Shown: positions 22,760 to 33,599 of the stretch, piece after piece
Numbering within the stretch: the stretch's first letter is position 1
Layout of the letters: each line of letters opens with the position of its first letter
Source: Linderina pennispora
Lineage: Eukaryota; Kickxellomycota; Kickxellomycetes; Kickxellales; Kickxellaceae
DNA length: 64,000 nt
Assembly: GCF_002104995.1 (NCBI RefSeq)
Contig: NW_024468251.1
Coordinates: 62,001 to 126,000 of the forward strand
Reading direction: 5' to 3'
Notes under the pieces: generated by a model
The model's input: only the letters and a program-made list of their open reading frames with translations
The model's database searches: none
What the model was told of the DNA's origin: nothing
Made by a program: the position numbers and the translations under genes

Positions 22760-23400
22760 GCTCCTTACCTCCATCTACTGCTGCTTGCTATGACAAATTC
22801 CAGCCAAGGTAGCTTTTGGACTCCTTCTAATCAATATCGAGCAATAATTACACCATGAATAGTGACACTATGTTAGCAGCGTTTATGCTATTTACTGCAT
22901 CCCACTATAACCATTGGTACTATGGAAAATTTTGTGGTTTGCAATGTAGATATATTGAGAAAACTCTCATCAGTTAACACCAAAAAAACTCACGTGTACG
23001 GTCGTATGGAACATGCTCATGCTGGTTCCCATAAACGTCATATCGTTGCGTGCTGCGAAAGGCGCTACTGGCAGCAGGAGACATCTTGAAACACAATATA
23101 TGTAAACTGTAGGCAATGGCACTGGTAGTGTAAGTGTCGATGAAAACGAAAAATACGACCGTGAATCACATAGTGTGCAGAATGTGACAACTAGTAAACA
23201 CATGCTCTTCGTCTTCTCCCTTGATATCCACTATCCCTTGACTGTCGAGCTGTATTTTGTCCAAGTCTACCCCAACCCACGTTGAGCGGGTTTCAAGTCC
23301 ATTGTTCTCATATTCGCCACCTAGAGCATTGTTGTTGCTGAGAATTGCTTTGTGGTCATTCTTCACCTCTTGTCTTGATTGGCTATGCCAAATATTCAGG
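22760..23400. repeat. Degenerate direct repeat, copy 1
   Basis: Related to 24160-24760 about 1.4 kb away in the same orientation. The strongest shared stretch holds TGTAAACTGTAGGCAAT and TAGTGTAAGTGTCGATGAAA. Read on the minus strand, both copies give similar peptides (STLTLPV.LPTVYI and SQ.IVDI.GE), suggesting a decayed duplicated gene fragment. No intact frame remains. Confidence 0.6.
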
Positions 23401-24159
23401 TAATTCGCATGGACAAACAGTAGAGTCTATCATCGCATGATATGGATAGTATCTTGTCATTTGTCCACGACAACGATAGTACCTTAGCTTCACTGCGATA
23501 CGTCCTTCCTATAAGGTGTTCAAAAAAGTTCAGTACCTATAGTAAACATGTTGGCTGATAGAGAATATACGCTGTCTGATAACAAGTAGAAAGTTATCTG
23601 ACCACCTCTCACTAAATAATAGCTCATTTTTGGCAGTTGCGTCTATCTATGTCATTTAAAGATCCTTGCTTACATTTACAGCTGTTCCTTACAGCAGCCT
23701 CTGTTCGAATCTCAAGATCCGATTACTGTGAACTACATAGTTATTCATCCTGCTGTTCTTTATTCTTTATTCTTTATTCTTCTTTTTGGCTGTGTCACCC
23801 GAGCAATGGTATAAAACCTTTTCGCTCGCCTCTCCCTTCCTACTTCTCTTTAGCTTTCTTCATCAATATATATTCCTTGACTCTGTCGTTTTCTATTGCT
23901 GATACGCTCACAGCGCTCGCATATTTCTGGATTAAGATACCATCGCTTGACAGCCTTTTCGGAATCTGCGCTACACGAAAGTTACACACATAATCATATA
24001 TACAGTATCTTTTGCTACTTATTCCTTATTTCTTTCTCTTGCCCTACACCACCCACCGTGTGCTTTAGACCTACAACATATTTAACCAAGTCTCACTGCA
24101 TAATAGTTCATTTTTGAGCAATTGGCTCAGCATCATGCCATTCCAAGCTCTCTGATTAA
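23401..24159. other. AT-rich non-coding region between the direct repeats
   Basis: No gene recognised. It holds a short CTTTATT-type microsatellite at ~23757-23785 and an isolated plus-strand TATA box (GTATAAAACC) at ~23811 followed by pyrimidine-rich sequence like the promoters of nearby RING genes. No reading frame follows. It may be the remains of a lost family member, but this is speculative. Confidence 0.35.
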
Positions 24160-24760
24160 GTTTCCACCTGCTGACTGTAGCAGCCTGCTATCAAGGTAGC
24201 CAATGGACCCCTGTTATACACTATCAAGCAATCACTGAAAGTGAATATTTGTTCACCAATTTTTGCCTTAAAAATGACAATGTCAGCAAAGCAGCTATAC
24301 CATCCACGGGGCAAATCGCTCGTCTTTAGTATTACAGGGCACATCATAGTATATGGAAATCAAAAAATAATAATAAAAAGCATGTTTAACAGAGCTATAT
24401 GCCAGAATAATCCCGTGCATCCTCGAATAAGTGAGACGCCTCCTGCCTCCCGTGGAGATCACATTGCTGTGGGTTGCGAAGGGTACTACTGACAGGTGGA
24501 GACATCTTGATAAACATTTTATGTAAACTGTAGGCAATAACACAGGTAGTGTAAGTGTCGATGAAAGAGAAAAAGATAAGGTTGTTGAACACCTTGGGTC
24601 TAAGATGTGGAAACTAATAAACACATTCCCGTTGCCCTCTCCCTCGATGTCCACAATCTCTTGGCTGTCGGACTGGCTCTTTTGTCCAAGCCAACCCCAA
24701 CCCTTGTTTAGTGAACTCTAAGCCTGTTGTCCAGGTATTCGCTGTCAAGAGCCCTGTTGT
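24160..24760. repeat. Degenerate direct repeat, copy 2
   Basis: Partner of 22760-23400; similarity is strongest at 24500-24715, where the minus strand reads SQEIVDIEGEG and STLTLPVLLPTVYI. It continues into a minus-strand open stretch (24708-24902 and beyond) that looks peptide-like but has no recognisable family. Confidence 0.6.
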
Positions 24761-25030
24761 CCCATGGGATTGTTTTGCAATTGCACTCTACGTGCTGCCC
24801 AATTTGGCACCTCAACGTGCTCCGCCTCTCTTTATGCACCAATTCGGCCAACGTGAGCAATACGTCCTGCATGCCGAACTCTCCTTTGTTGTGAGGAGGC
24901 ATGTGACTTCCTCCGAGGGAAAGATGCTGGCGCCATATTTGGTGTGGCAGGGTGTGCCACTCGTCGTTGATCCTCGATCTGAATGGGTGATTTCCATGTG
25001 TGATATTTGATGCTTCTGGAAGCCGTCATA
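24708..25030 (-). pseudogene. Possible decayed coding fragment downstream of the F-box-like gene
   Basis: The minus strand carries an open frame from about 25020 to 24708 with a non-repetitive, protein-like composition (for example EFGMQDVLLTLAELVHKERR and RALDSEYLDNRL). It ends in a stop, and copy 1 of the direct repeat has a matching peptide (NALGGEYENNGLE). The beginning is not defined and no family is recognised, so a remnant of an unknown gene is the most that can be said. Confidence 0.3.
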
Positions 25031-25140
25031 ATGTCACTGGGCGCTGTGTGGATATCTTGACAGTGTCCTGCTGTGAGTGGATCGATGCTATGTTGGATAC
25101 TGTTTAAGATTTCAGATGGATAAAGTAATAAAGGTAAGAA

Positions 25141-27180
25141 CTACTCGCGAGGCGGGAACTCAGAAACACTAATAGTACTTTCCATGTTAATATCAAAGAG
25201 TTCAGCCCGCACCATATTGCCAAACCCGTCGACTACCTTGATGCTGTCCAGCTTTGGGAGATAGTGGAGCATCTCGAGAATGATCTGCTTCGCTCTGGCA
25301 TCGGCAGACATGACTTGGAGGACTTGCAGCCGCTCGCTCAGGAAGTATCCCTCAGAGTTGATCTTGGTCTTCTGCTTCTTGTTCGCCGAGTCCTTGCCTG
25401 GCAGTGACCTCTTGACAACGGGCTTACGGGATACCTCTGGCATAACATGTGGCATACCCTCAGGCCGTGGTTGGATTTGTCGCAGGTTCTCTGTAAACAG
25501 TAATGATCTTGGAGCTGTTTCCTTACGGCGCTTTTTGCCTGCTGATTTCTGCGACTCGCCAATACTAGGCACAATCCGAATCGGTGCGCTGCTTGACGCT
25601 GCCTGTGGACGCGGGTGGCTGGTAGGTGAAGCTGATATATACGGCTGGCTGGTTGATGCTTTCTGTGGCTGTTTCTGGCCCCTTGAAGCAGCCTTCTGAA
25701 TCCTCTGTCTGCTGCGCAGGATCTCGCTCGAGTGATTCTTGGCGATTTCGTGGATCGTCAACGGGTCTGGATTAGCAGGTTCAGGCTCCCAGACGCATTT
25801 GTTTAATCCAGACATTACCAGTGCTATGCAAAGGAGCCGTAGGCGCCATAGACACGGAAGTTGGACAATCATACTTGCCAGGTGACACATGTCAGACATT
25901 GCCAAATCGATTTCCAGAACCAGTAGATTGATCCATGCCGTAGTGCCTGAGAATACAAGACCATTTCCAACTAGTCTTGCATCTTGGACGCTGGACGGAG
26001 TCAAGTAAAACCGGGTCAAGATGTCGCGCGGTAGTGGAGCAGCTATGCCAGCAGGTGTCTTCATTAGGATATCCAGACACTGGACGTTTCTGACAATCTG
26101 GGGGTCAACCCGACGCAGACCATCGGCATCCTCGATCATTCGCAAGGACTGCAGGTTGCAGCCATGGAATATCTGGTAGAAATCGACGTAGACATTGGAC
26201 GAGTTGGTAATGTCAATGTTCCGTATGCTGGGGAAATAAACCCTGGCAATTTCTGTCGGCAGCTGTCGTAGGCACCGTTTCATGGTAATCTCGAAGCTCA
26301 GTGTAATGGTCGTGAGGTTCTTGAAGTTGTACGTCCACTGGCTAGTTGTCTTGAAGTAATTCATCTGAAACGGGCCATTCAAGCATAAAACTTGGAGCTG
26401 CATCAAATCCTCGATTGGGTATTCTCGTTTCGCACCAATGCTCTTCAGATACAAGTAGTCGATGATGAGCTTTTTGGGCCGAACAACGCTCTGGGAGCGG
26501 GATGGCTGAACTGGACAGGTTACTTGTACACCGAGCAGGTTCTCCTCGTACAGCTTGTGCAGTTGTTTGATGAGCGGGAACAGTCTCTGTGGGATCCTAT
26601 GCTCAACCACTACAGGGATATGCCCATGGCGGGACAGGCTGTGAGTGAGAGACGTGATGTTGGTCAGGAATGACTTGAACTTGTCGAGCTCGCCATCGGC
26701 ATACTCGCCCAGCTGGAATGGAGGAGAGTCGGTACCAGGCTCGTAGATACCGGGTCCAGCGAAATGAATGGATTTGATGTTTTTCCAGTCATGTACTTCG
26801 AAGCGGAACTGCTTCATCACATCCTTGAGAGTCGGCCTGCACTCGCATCCGCTGTCCATGATGATGAGGAGCTTCTTGGCCGACAGGGTAGCCTTGAGCT
26901 TGATAAACTCGTTGACGTTGGACCGCCATTCGATGCCATGGTTCCCAGCACCGTTGCACTGGCCAGTGCGGACGTGCTCGAATGTGACGGTGTCCACGGC
27001 TTTCTCAGGCAGGGTGTCCTTCCAGGCACGGCAGCACCAGGATAAGAGGAGAGCAAACTTGAGCCTGTACCTGTTGTCATAGTTGGGCTTCGAGTCCAGG
27101 CAGACGTGGCTGAATATCTTGGACAGGACGTGGGTGGGCACCTTGGTGAATGGAGGGGTGGGGGAACTGTTGTATATCAT
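25141..27180 (-). CDS. Large F-box-like protein 1
   Basis: Protein of 679 residues, intact and intronless. Residues ~14-60 resemble an F-box (VPTHVLSKIFSHVCLD ... LLSWCCRAWKDTLPEKAV), suggesting a substrate adaptor of an SCF ubiquitin ligase. The middle (~70-470) has irregular leucine-rich segments as expected for LRR-like folds. Residues ~490-620 form a basic Ser/Pro/Lys linker with nuclear-localisation-like KKRRKE and KKQKTK, followed by a final leucine-rich piece (MLHYLPKLDSIKVVDGFG). Large F-box-like families of this style are typical of Kickxellomycotina, from general knowledge. The first ~118 codons and the upstream 1.6 kb are duplicated in inverted orientation at the right end of the window. 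A minus-strand TATA-like GATAAATAG lies ~75 bases upstream. Confidence 0.7.
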   Translation of the reverse strand: MIYNSSPTPPFTKVPTHVLSKIFSHVCLDSKPNYDNRYRLKFALLLSWCCRAWKDTLPEKAVDTVTFEHVRTGQCNGAGNHGIEWRSNVNEFIKLKATLSAKKLLIIMDSGCECRPTLKDVMKQFRFEVHDWKNIKSIHFAGPGIYEPGTDSPPFQLGEYADGELDKFKSFLTNITSLTHSLSRHGHIPVVVEHRIPQRLFPLIKQLHKLYEENLLGVQVTCPVQPSRSQSVVRPKKLIIDYLYLKSIGAKREYPIEDLMQLQVLCLNGPFQMNYFKTTSQWTYNFKNLTTITLSFEITMKRCLRQLPTEIARVYFPSIRNIDITNSSNVYVDFYQIFHGCNLQSLRMIEDADGLRRVDPQIVRNVQCLDILMKTPAGIAAPLPRDILTRFYLTPSSVQDARLVGNGLVFSGTTAWINLLVLEIDLAMSDMCHLASMIVQLPCLWRLRLLCIALVMSGLNKCVWEPEPANPDPLTIHEIAKNHSSEILRSRQRIQKAASRGQKQPQKASTSQPYISASPTSHPRPQAASSSAPIRIVPSIGESQKSAGKKRRKETAPRSLLFTENLRQIQPRPEGMPHVMPEVSRKPVVKRSLPGKDSANKKQKTKINSEGYFLSERLQVLQVMSADARAKQIILEMLHYLPKLDSIKVVDGFGNMVRAELFDINMESTISVSEFPPRE

Positions 27181-28757
27181 GTTGGAAGTATAAAAGTGGT
27201 GGAAGTTGCTATGTGCATGGGGAATGGGGGGTAGTGAGGAGGGCCGGGGCTATTTATCAGGGATTCCCTGGCAGGCGGTGCGTGTGCTGGCTGCCCCATT
27301 GTGCGTCCTGGCCAAAAAATATTTCAAAATGTAAAGTAGCAAAAATACACGAAATCCTTCCCATTGTTCAGCCTTTCCGTACTCTCTGGGTGCTGGCAAG
27401 GTGTATCATGCGCCAACGTACATGCAGCGGGATGAGGGGGAAACACAGAGAAAACAGGGCTGATGTGCCGGTGTGTAAGGTACGGGTGTGAGGTCATATC
27501 CAGAAACTGAGAGAGCCAGCGTGACATCTGGCTGCTCTAGGAGTGTCAGGTGTTGGCCATATGAGCAGGCTGCAGCATGCTGCATGGGGGTCGAGAGAGC
27601 GGGAGGCAGGTGGAGCCAGCCCCTATGCACGTACCATGGGTTTCTCCTCATGTTGAGCCGGAGGATGGCGACAAACAAAGGAGTATGCTCACTGCAAATA
27701 TATGGTGATACAGACGGCTTGTTCAGGTACTGAATAGGGAAGTGTGACATGTAGGAGCTAAACAGACACAAACCCTCAGCTGCGTATATGTGCTCCACAA
27801 GGCACAATCGGGTAAACGCTAATGAACTGGTGGCTTACACGACCGTGGGACCTGGTTATTCACAAGGTGTGTGGGGTGGAATATCCAGAGGTGGAGTTGT
27901 GGCAAAAGCACCTATTGTTCAGCATTTTCCTGTCAGCCATGCTGTTGTATAAATACAGTATTCAAATGGAGCCGGTTCCAGCTCCAATATTAAAAAATGG
28001 AGGAAAAGGCGGTCAAGCAGAAACAAACCAAGGTCCAGAAGAAAGGGTATAGACAAAGTGAAAAAGGAGGTAAAGAGAAGAGCCAGGGTCCAGCGCCTAT
28101 CGCCAGAGTACTGGGCAGTGGGAAAAAGATCTCTAGGCGCTGTTCCAAGTTCACAACCTCCTTTATGCTTACGACTCAGACTTCTTTGCAGGGATTGACA
28201 ACCCTGGCATTCGCTATGTGCATGGTGCCACCATTGCCTTGGCTCAGCACAGAGCAGCATATGTCGCAGGGACCTGAAGCAGAGCCAGAGCCGCAGTGGG
28301 TACAGTGGGTGCCCCGTCCAGTTAGTCTCTCTTCTGTGGGCATGTCCGAGCCAGTCTCTCTCTTGAATATGCCGCTTGGCGGCTGACTAAGGGCACATGC
28401 ACGAAGGTTGTCAAAACTTGCATATGCTGATTCGGGATCATGAGCTCACCTAATCTAGCGCTGTCTCACACTCATACTGCATGCCAGTGGCAGCTACTAC
28501 TACAATACTGCATGCCAGGTGTGCCTGCACCCCTTGGTTTGGTCGTCTATGGATGTACCACCGGGTTGTTGGATCCTTTTGGTATATTCCATATTTGCAT
28601 TCCAAATCATCTACTCTGTCAAGCGTGTGTCGACTGACAAAAGAGGACGACCCTGACGGTGCAGGGCCATTGCCGTTCTCTCACAGACTGCTAGTGTCTG
28701 GAATAGAACAGGCCAGCAGTGATGACATCGTGCAGGACAAGGGATAGCGTCATGACC
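26827..28757 (+). repeat. Long inverted repeat, arm A
   Basis: The reverse complement matches 62040-64000 nearly base for base with scattered substitutions and indels. The outer end is sharp: the match starts at the GTCATGACGCTATCCCTTG stretch (28757, minus strand) against GTTATGACACTATCCCTTG at 62040. The arm covers the first ~118 codons of the F-box-like gene plus its 1.6 kb upstream region. At 27181-28757 no convincing gene is present; short frames here are not conserved between the arms. Confidence 0.9.
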
Positions 28758-29152
28758 TGTGTGCAGATCAACGCTGATTGGATCAGTCTATATATAGGCC
28801 TGGCCACTACACTCGCTATTGTGTGCAGCTATCAATCCTGCTTTTTAATTTTGGCCCACCCCCACTGCTACATCGGCATTCAAGAATGAGAAATTGCTTT
28901 GCTGTCGGCATAGCTTCCAGCGCATACGGTTGAGTGCGAACGGGGAGAGACAAATTCTCTTGCTTCCATTTATAGAAAAGCCTTGCAAAATAGCAATTGC
29001 CGAGCAAGCACAAGGCGACGGAGAGAGGCGCAGTTTAGCGTCGTGGGTGCTGGAGCGAGCATATAAATTCCCGAGGCTCCCTACGCTCCTCTTGTGTTCC
29101 TTAATCGTTTTTCTAGCGAAATTCTTCAGCCCCTTTTTGGCCCTAGCCAACA
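28758..29152. other. Promoter region of a small Ser/Thr-rich gene
   Basis: Holds TATATATAGG at ~28788 and a second TATA-like CATATAAATT at ~29060, the latter about 90 bases before the ATG at 29153. No gene seen inside. Confidence 0.45.
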
Positions 29153-29516
29153 ATGTCCAAGTCCAGCGCTACCCTCCCTCCGATTGCCGGCCCGACGCCC
29201 GCGACCCTGTCGACGTCGCTCAACACCGTGGTTGTTACCCCGAGCAGCGGCTCTGCCTCCACCTTCACCGAGACCTTCTACAACTACCTGCCGGCAACTG
29301 CATCCCAGCATTTCATCAAGACGGTCCGATGCGTCTGGGGCTACGTGGTACATGGTCAAGGACAGCGCGGCCCCCACGGGTTCAGTCGAGTCATCAGGCG
29401 CCTCCGCCACTGGCAGTGCTGCCAAGACCAATACTTCCAAGACCGGCTCCGCCGTGTCGACCAAGGCAGTGGTTGCGCTGATGCTCGGCGTCATCTCTGC
29501 TGGCCTTGCTCTCTAA
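29153..29516 (+). CDS. Small Ser/Thr-rich protein with hydrophobic C-terminus, one frameshift
   Basis: No family recognised. The start at 29153 (MSKSSATLPPIAGPTPATLS) follows a TATA-like box by ~90 bases. About 57 residues rich in Ser, Thr and Pro (ending ATASQHFIKT) are read, then a single-base frame change near 29320. The other frame continues with DASGATWYMVKDSAAPTG, a Ser/Thr/Ala-rich stretch and a C-terminal hydrophobic tail (VVALMLGVISAGLAL) to a stop at 29514-29516. The composition resembles small fungal cell-surface or GPI-type proteins, but no signal peptide is seen, so a tail-anchored protein is an alternative. The joined length would be about 120 residues. Confidence 0.5.
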
Positions 29517-29942
29517 GCTGGCCCTTAACTTTTGCGGTCTGTTACAGGCAGATTATCGGCTTAATAAATTATATTCTGCGAATGTCCCCACGAGCAAAAT
29601 CCGAAAGCACTCGGATGCCGATGCGTGTGCCAAGTCCGCACTTGCAATTAGATCGCCTGGTGTCCCCTCGGCTCCATCGCCGCGCGGCAAGTATAAAGGT
29701 TGTCCGAGGTTCGTCCCTTTTTCCTTGAGGCAGTTGCACTAAACACTTTGCTACCTTTCCACACCTTTTTTATACAATGCGCAGTGCGGACTTGATCCCA
29801 TGGCCCGCGACATCGACGCCTTCCCTGCGGGCCCAGAAGCCCCGCGCTCTTGCGCTTGCGCCCCCTTTTTCCGCCCGCTTACTAAAACGCTAAAGTTTAT
29901 AGCACTTATCACTTTTAACCTTATTCACCACACTTTGAAGAT

Positions 29943-30728
29943 ATGAGCACGCCGCAAGCGCCACTGCTATCGGAGACACTACCCATCGGCACAGCCACTG
30001 CAGTGTCTACCGACGGGTCGCTGTCAATGATGCTAGTGGAGGCGACCACCACGATAAACTCCGATGGAACACTGGTCACAGCTATTCAGAGACAGACATG
30101 GGCAAACAGACCGCCAGCTTCGGCCACAAATGGAGTTTTTGTAACAGTTGACGCTGACAGGCATACATGGTACAGGCCAGCAGACATGCCCGAAGCATGG
30201 TCATCAAACCCCGATCATAACGATGACCAGTCGATAAGGTTTCCCCTCAAGATGGCGCTGGGCCCAGTGTTTGCGTTTATCGGATTCATCTTCCTCATGG
30301 CACTCTACTTTGCGTGGCGCAAGTACACTCAGCGGAACGATGCGCCAGAAACCAGCCAGGTGCTGCCAACCTCTGCAAAGAAACCCAAGAAGGTATTGCT
30401 CACCGATGAGCAATTTGAGAGCTTGCCCACTGAAGTATCCAAGCCCAAAGGTGAGCAGCACCCCGAGACATGCGTGATCTGTCTGTCTGACTTTAAGGCA
30501 GGCAAGATCCTGGTCACTTTGCCATGCAGCCATGTATTCCACAAAGACTGTGTCCGCACATGGCTGACCAAAAAGTCCGAGACATGTCCGCTGTGCAAGG
30601 AGTCTGTCTGTGCTGGGCTTGGCATTGCAGAGGACAGCGATGGCTCGATCGATATTGTGGAGCATGTGGCTCCATCCGAGCCTGAGCGCGAGCCTGTGCC
30701 AGAGTCCCACGAGATGCGGAATATATGA
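29943..30728 (+). CDS. RING-H2 single-span membrane protein 2
   Basis: Putative membrane E3 ubiquitin ligase of 261 residues. The Ser/Thr-rich N-terminal ~95 residues would lie outside the cytosol. The membrane span is at ~103-126 (MALGPVFAFIGFIFLMALYFA). The shared family motif before the RING is LLTDEQFESL (~152-161). The RING-H2 finger runs from Cys177 to Cys218 (CVIC, LPCSHVFHKDC, TWLTKKSETCPLC), then SVCAGLGI and an acidic tail. All eight zinc ligands are present in C3H2C3 order. A TATA-like GTATAAAGG lies at ~29694, 240 bases upstream. It is followed on the same strand by four further members. Confidence 0.9.
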   Translation: MSTPQAPLLSETLPIGTATAVSTDGSLSMMLVEATTTINSDGTLVTAIQRQTWANRPPASATNGVFVTVDADRHTWYRPADMPEAWSSNPDHNDDQSIRFPLKMALGPVFAFIGFIFLMALYFAWRKYTQRNDAPETSQVLPTSAKKPKKVLLTDEQFESLPTEVSKPKGEQHPETCVICLSDFKAGKILVTLPCSHVFHKDCVRTWLTKKSETCPLCKESVCAGLGIAEDSDGSIDIVEHVAPSEPEREPVPESHEMRNI

Positions 30729-31241
30729 AGCAGCGGCTGGGCATGGGACGCCATGCAGCTGGTACCGTTCAGCCTGAAACTAGATATTGCCACCCTTAGC
30801 ATTTATGTGGACTGTGTATGGTGGGTGCCAGAGATCAAGTTAGGTTTAGTAATCCATTCCTTTTAAATGCCATTGTGATCCAGAAACGACACCCTGGATG
30901 ATCAGTACCAGCATGCTGATCATTGGCCGATTTGTGGCGAATCAGCAGCAATGATTGTATGCTAGCATGCGGTACATGTGGTGCATGCGGTGCATGCGGA
31001 CAAGGCACTTAGCATGATAGGACACGCATACCTGTTTGGATGCCAGCAAACAGGTTTACATCCCTTTGGCCCTGTTCTTCTAGATGTAAAATTCCGTGGC
31101 ATCGACTTACTCCTTCCAGATATAAACCCGTGTGATTTGCAGAGCTGCCCAGCCCATCCAGCAGGCGCGTAGGTAGCAGCAACAAAAAGGGACCAGCTTG
31201 TCTTTTTCACCTCTCTACAAACAACATAGTATCTCACAATA
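30729..31241. other. Intergenic region between RING genes 2 and 3
   Basis: No gene. A short run of GGTGCATGC-type repeats lies at ~30966-31000, and a TATA-like GATATAAACC at ~31119 stands ~120 bases before the next start codon. Confidence 0.5.
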
Positions 31242-31961
31242 ATGCCATTTTTCACCACCCCATCACCTACTGAGCTCACACCGACATTTCCTGCCACGTT
31301 GCTGGTCAGGCAGGGCACAGCTGGCGGGGCACATGGGGAGACATGGGTGAATTCGCCTAACACAAACAGAGATATTGAGACGGCTATGGATGGAGCTTTA
31401 AGCGACCTGTTGTCATCCTTGACGTCGGCAGGTTCTTTAGGCCCAGTGCCTACCCAGACCACAGGTTCAAGCACCACAGGCCAGTCTCAAGGGAGCCACG
31501 TACCCTGGTTTGCGTTTGGGTTCATTGCGGCGCTGGTTGTTATGGCGATACTGTACTTCAAGCTACGAGGATGTATCGGCAATCGAATGGCTCCTACAGC
31601 CAGGAACGTCGAGTTGGGTGTTGTGGCAAGGAAGTGCGAACTCCCTGTCATGAGCGAGGAGCAGTTTGGAATGCTGTGCGAGGTGGATAACCAAGGCAAG
31701 GAGGCACAGGACTCATGCGCCATTTGCTTGTCGGGGTTTGACAATCCTACCAGCTGTCCTCTGTTCCTTCCATGCAGTCATTCGTACCACCAGGACTGTA
31801 TCAAGACGTGGCTGACCACGAAATCCGAAAAATGCCCGCTGTGCAAGGATTCAGTTCTGGCTGCACTTGGATTAAAGGTCGAAGAGCCCACTGCTGTATC
31901 TCTGTCAGAGCAGGCTCCAGATACTCAGGGCCGCCCAGCTCATGTGCAAGAGCACAGTTAA
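31242..31961 (+). CDS. RING-H2 single-span membrane protein 3
   Basis: Putative membrane E3 ligase of 239 residues. Ser/Thr/Gly-rich N-terminus to ~85, membrane span at ~88-108 (PWFAFGFIAALVVMAILYF), family motif VMSEEQFGML (136-145), RING-H2 from Cys159 to Cys201 (CAIC, LPCSHSYHQDC, TWLTTKSEKCPLC), then SVLAALGLK and a short tail. All zinc ligands are present. No signal peptide, so membrane insertion would be N-out by the single span. The start follows TCACAAT and is preceded by a pyrimidine-rich leader. Confidence 0.9.
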   Translation: MPFFTTPSPTELTPTFPATLLVRQGTAGGAHGETWVNSPNTNRDIETAMDGALSDLLSSLTSAGSLGPVPTQTTGSSTTGQSQGSHVPWFAFGFIAALVVMAILYFKLRGCIGNRMAPTARNVELGVVARKCELPVMSEEQFGMLCEVDNQGKEAQDSCAICLSGFDNPTSCPLFLPCSHSYHQDCIKTWLTTKSEKCPLCKDSVLAALGLKVEEPTAVSLSEQAPDTQGRPAHVQEHS

Positions 31962-32729
31962 GCGTCGTGCCATCTGGGAATTAGCGAATATTGAGAGCGA
32001 CCAAGATATGTTACGCCGCTAGGGCTGTTCCGTCGTGCCCGAGGCAGCTTACTGAGAGTGGTGCAACTTTATCCTGGGCCGTGCGCGGCTTAGGTAAGAG
32101 CTCCGTATGCGCACTCGGCGTTTGCTTAAATACCCCTTGCTGGCTCCTAGCAGCAGGGTTTCTTCCTGATTTTTCCAATATATTTTTGTGAACGTTTATG
32201 ACTGGCTTTACCAGTACCTGCATAGTTTACTACTAGGAAAACACGGTACCTGGTGCTTTTCTCAGAAATTGTGACTAAGGTCTCTTTAGACACGTCCCGT
32301 TATTTTTATTATTTGTGGACTGCCATGAGCGCCAATAGAAGGAAGGCTTCTGGCTCCACAGATACTCTTGCTATGGATTTCGGTGGTGACGTCGCATCCC
32401 TCCTTGCATAGTTGGGTACATTTTGGCGGTCTTCTGTTGATCATGCCTCCAAAAGAAATGTTCGTCCGACACTTCCAGAGTTCTACACACTCCTTTAACA
32501 TGCATATTTTGCCAAGCCGTCTATCCGCGGGCTCAGGGAAAAGCATTTAACCCCCGCCAGCCAGTCACCCGAGTGGACTGTTCGATTAGAATCCACCAGA
32601 TATTCATGGGTTTGCAGGCAAGACAGTGTGATACATAAGGCGTCCTCTCCGCATTCTGCTTTTCATCTCTGCGCTGTGCCCCTTTCCAGTAATTGTAGAC
32701 TCTACTTGCTTTAATTCGTACTATACTCC
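31962..32729. other. Intergenic region between RING genes 3 and 4
   Basis: About 770 bases with only short frames on both strands and no recognisable gene. Presumably the promoter of RING gene 4. Confidence 0.45.
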
Positions 32730-33485
32730 ATGCCAGTTATACCAAGGAGCACCCATGTGGCAGTTGTTGTGCCTAGTCTTTACGATACATCGTCGGTGCC
32801 TTGGATGACGTCAGTCTCTCCAACGAGTTGCAGCATACGGACAATTTCAGAGAATCATTTGCCGACAGCGGATGGCACCACACAGCACGGCCGTCTCTAT
32901 ACTAGGGCCATTTCCAGCGGTACAGAAAGCCAGGCGACAGCAAATGTTGCAAGCGGCAGTCGTGGCGGCACGCAGGGCATGTCGACAGCCAGTGTGATTG
33001 GTTTAGTAACTGGGAGTTTGGGAATATTCATCATGTTCACTTTCTACATATTGCGCAGGGCGTATCGGAGACTTCATCTGAATCATCAAAACATGCCTGT
33101 CTTCAGCAACTACACGGCGCCCCGGCCTCAGGGATGGAGGAAGCCCCGGCTGCGCACTTTGACAGACGACCAGTTCAAACGTCTTATTTCCTCGTCAGCC
33201 ATGAACAGCACAGGCGGGATTGAGATTGTTGTGCAAAAAGCAGAGCAAGATGTCTGTGCAATATGCCTTGCAGAGATCGAGGATGATGAGAAACTTTTGA
33301 AACTGCCGTGCAAACACAAATATCACCAGGATTGTATCCAGATATGGCTGACTGAAAAGTCGGAGCGGTGCCCTTTATGCAAGAAGTCTGTGCTAGATGC
33401 CCTTGGGACTCCAGCCATCGATCCAGCAAGCGTCAATCCAAGCACTCTCCAGTCACCACCAAGAGCGGTTGTCCCTATGCTGTAA
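32730..33485 (+). CDS. RING-H2 single-span membrane protein 4
   Basis: Putative membrane E3 ligase of 251 residues. The N-terminal ~85 residues are Ser/Thr/Gly-rich; membrane span ~87-109 (SVIGLVTGSLGIFIMFTFYIL); basic juxtamembrane RRAYRRLH; family motif TLTDDQFKRL (143-152); RING-H2 from Cys176 to Cys217 (CAIC, LPCKHKYHQDC, IWLTEKSERCPLC), then SVLDALGTP. All ligands are intact. It is convergent with the F-box-like gene on the minus strand, which ends at 33600, 115 bases away. Confidence 0.9.
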   Translation: MPVIPRSTHVAVVVPSLYDTSSVPWMTSVSPTSCSIRTISENHLPTADGTTQHGRLYTRAISSGTESQATANVASGSRGGTQGMSTASVIGLVTGSLGIFIMFTFYILRRAYRRLHLNHQNMPVFSNYTAPRPQGWRKPRLRTLTDDQFKRLISSSAMNSTGGIEIVVQKAEQDVCAICLAEIEDDEKLLKLPCKHKYHQDCIQIWLTEKSERCPLCKKSVLDALGTPAIDPASVNPSTLQSPPRAVVPML

Positions 33486-33599
33486 CACAGGAAATAGCAC
33501 ATATTCCAAATAGGTCAGATGAATTGCGTGTTTTCTGCGACATATATTGATCATATTCACATAATTGTGGAGGATATTAAAATATTTTATATAAAACTA

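Noticed and set aside
23695-23725. GTTCGAATC resembling a tRNA T-loop
   Set aside because: No matching T-stem, acceptor stem or A-box at a suitable distance on either strand.
27406-28386. Several short frames (60-133 codons) in inverted-repeat arm A
   Set aside because: The matching frames in arm B differ in start, stop and reading frame, so they are not under protein-level constraint.
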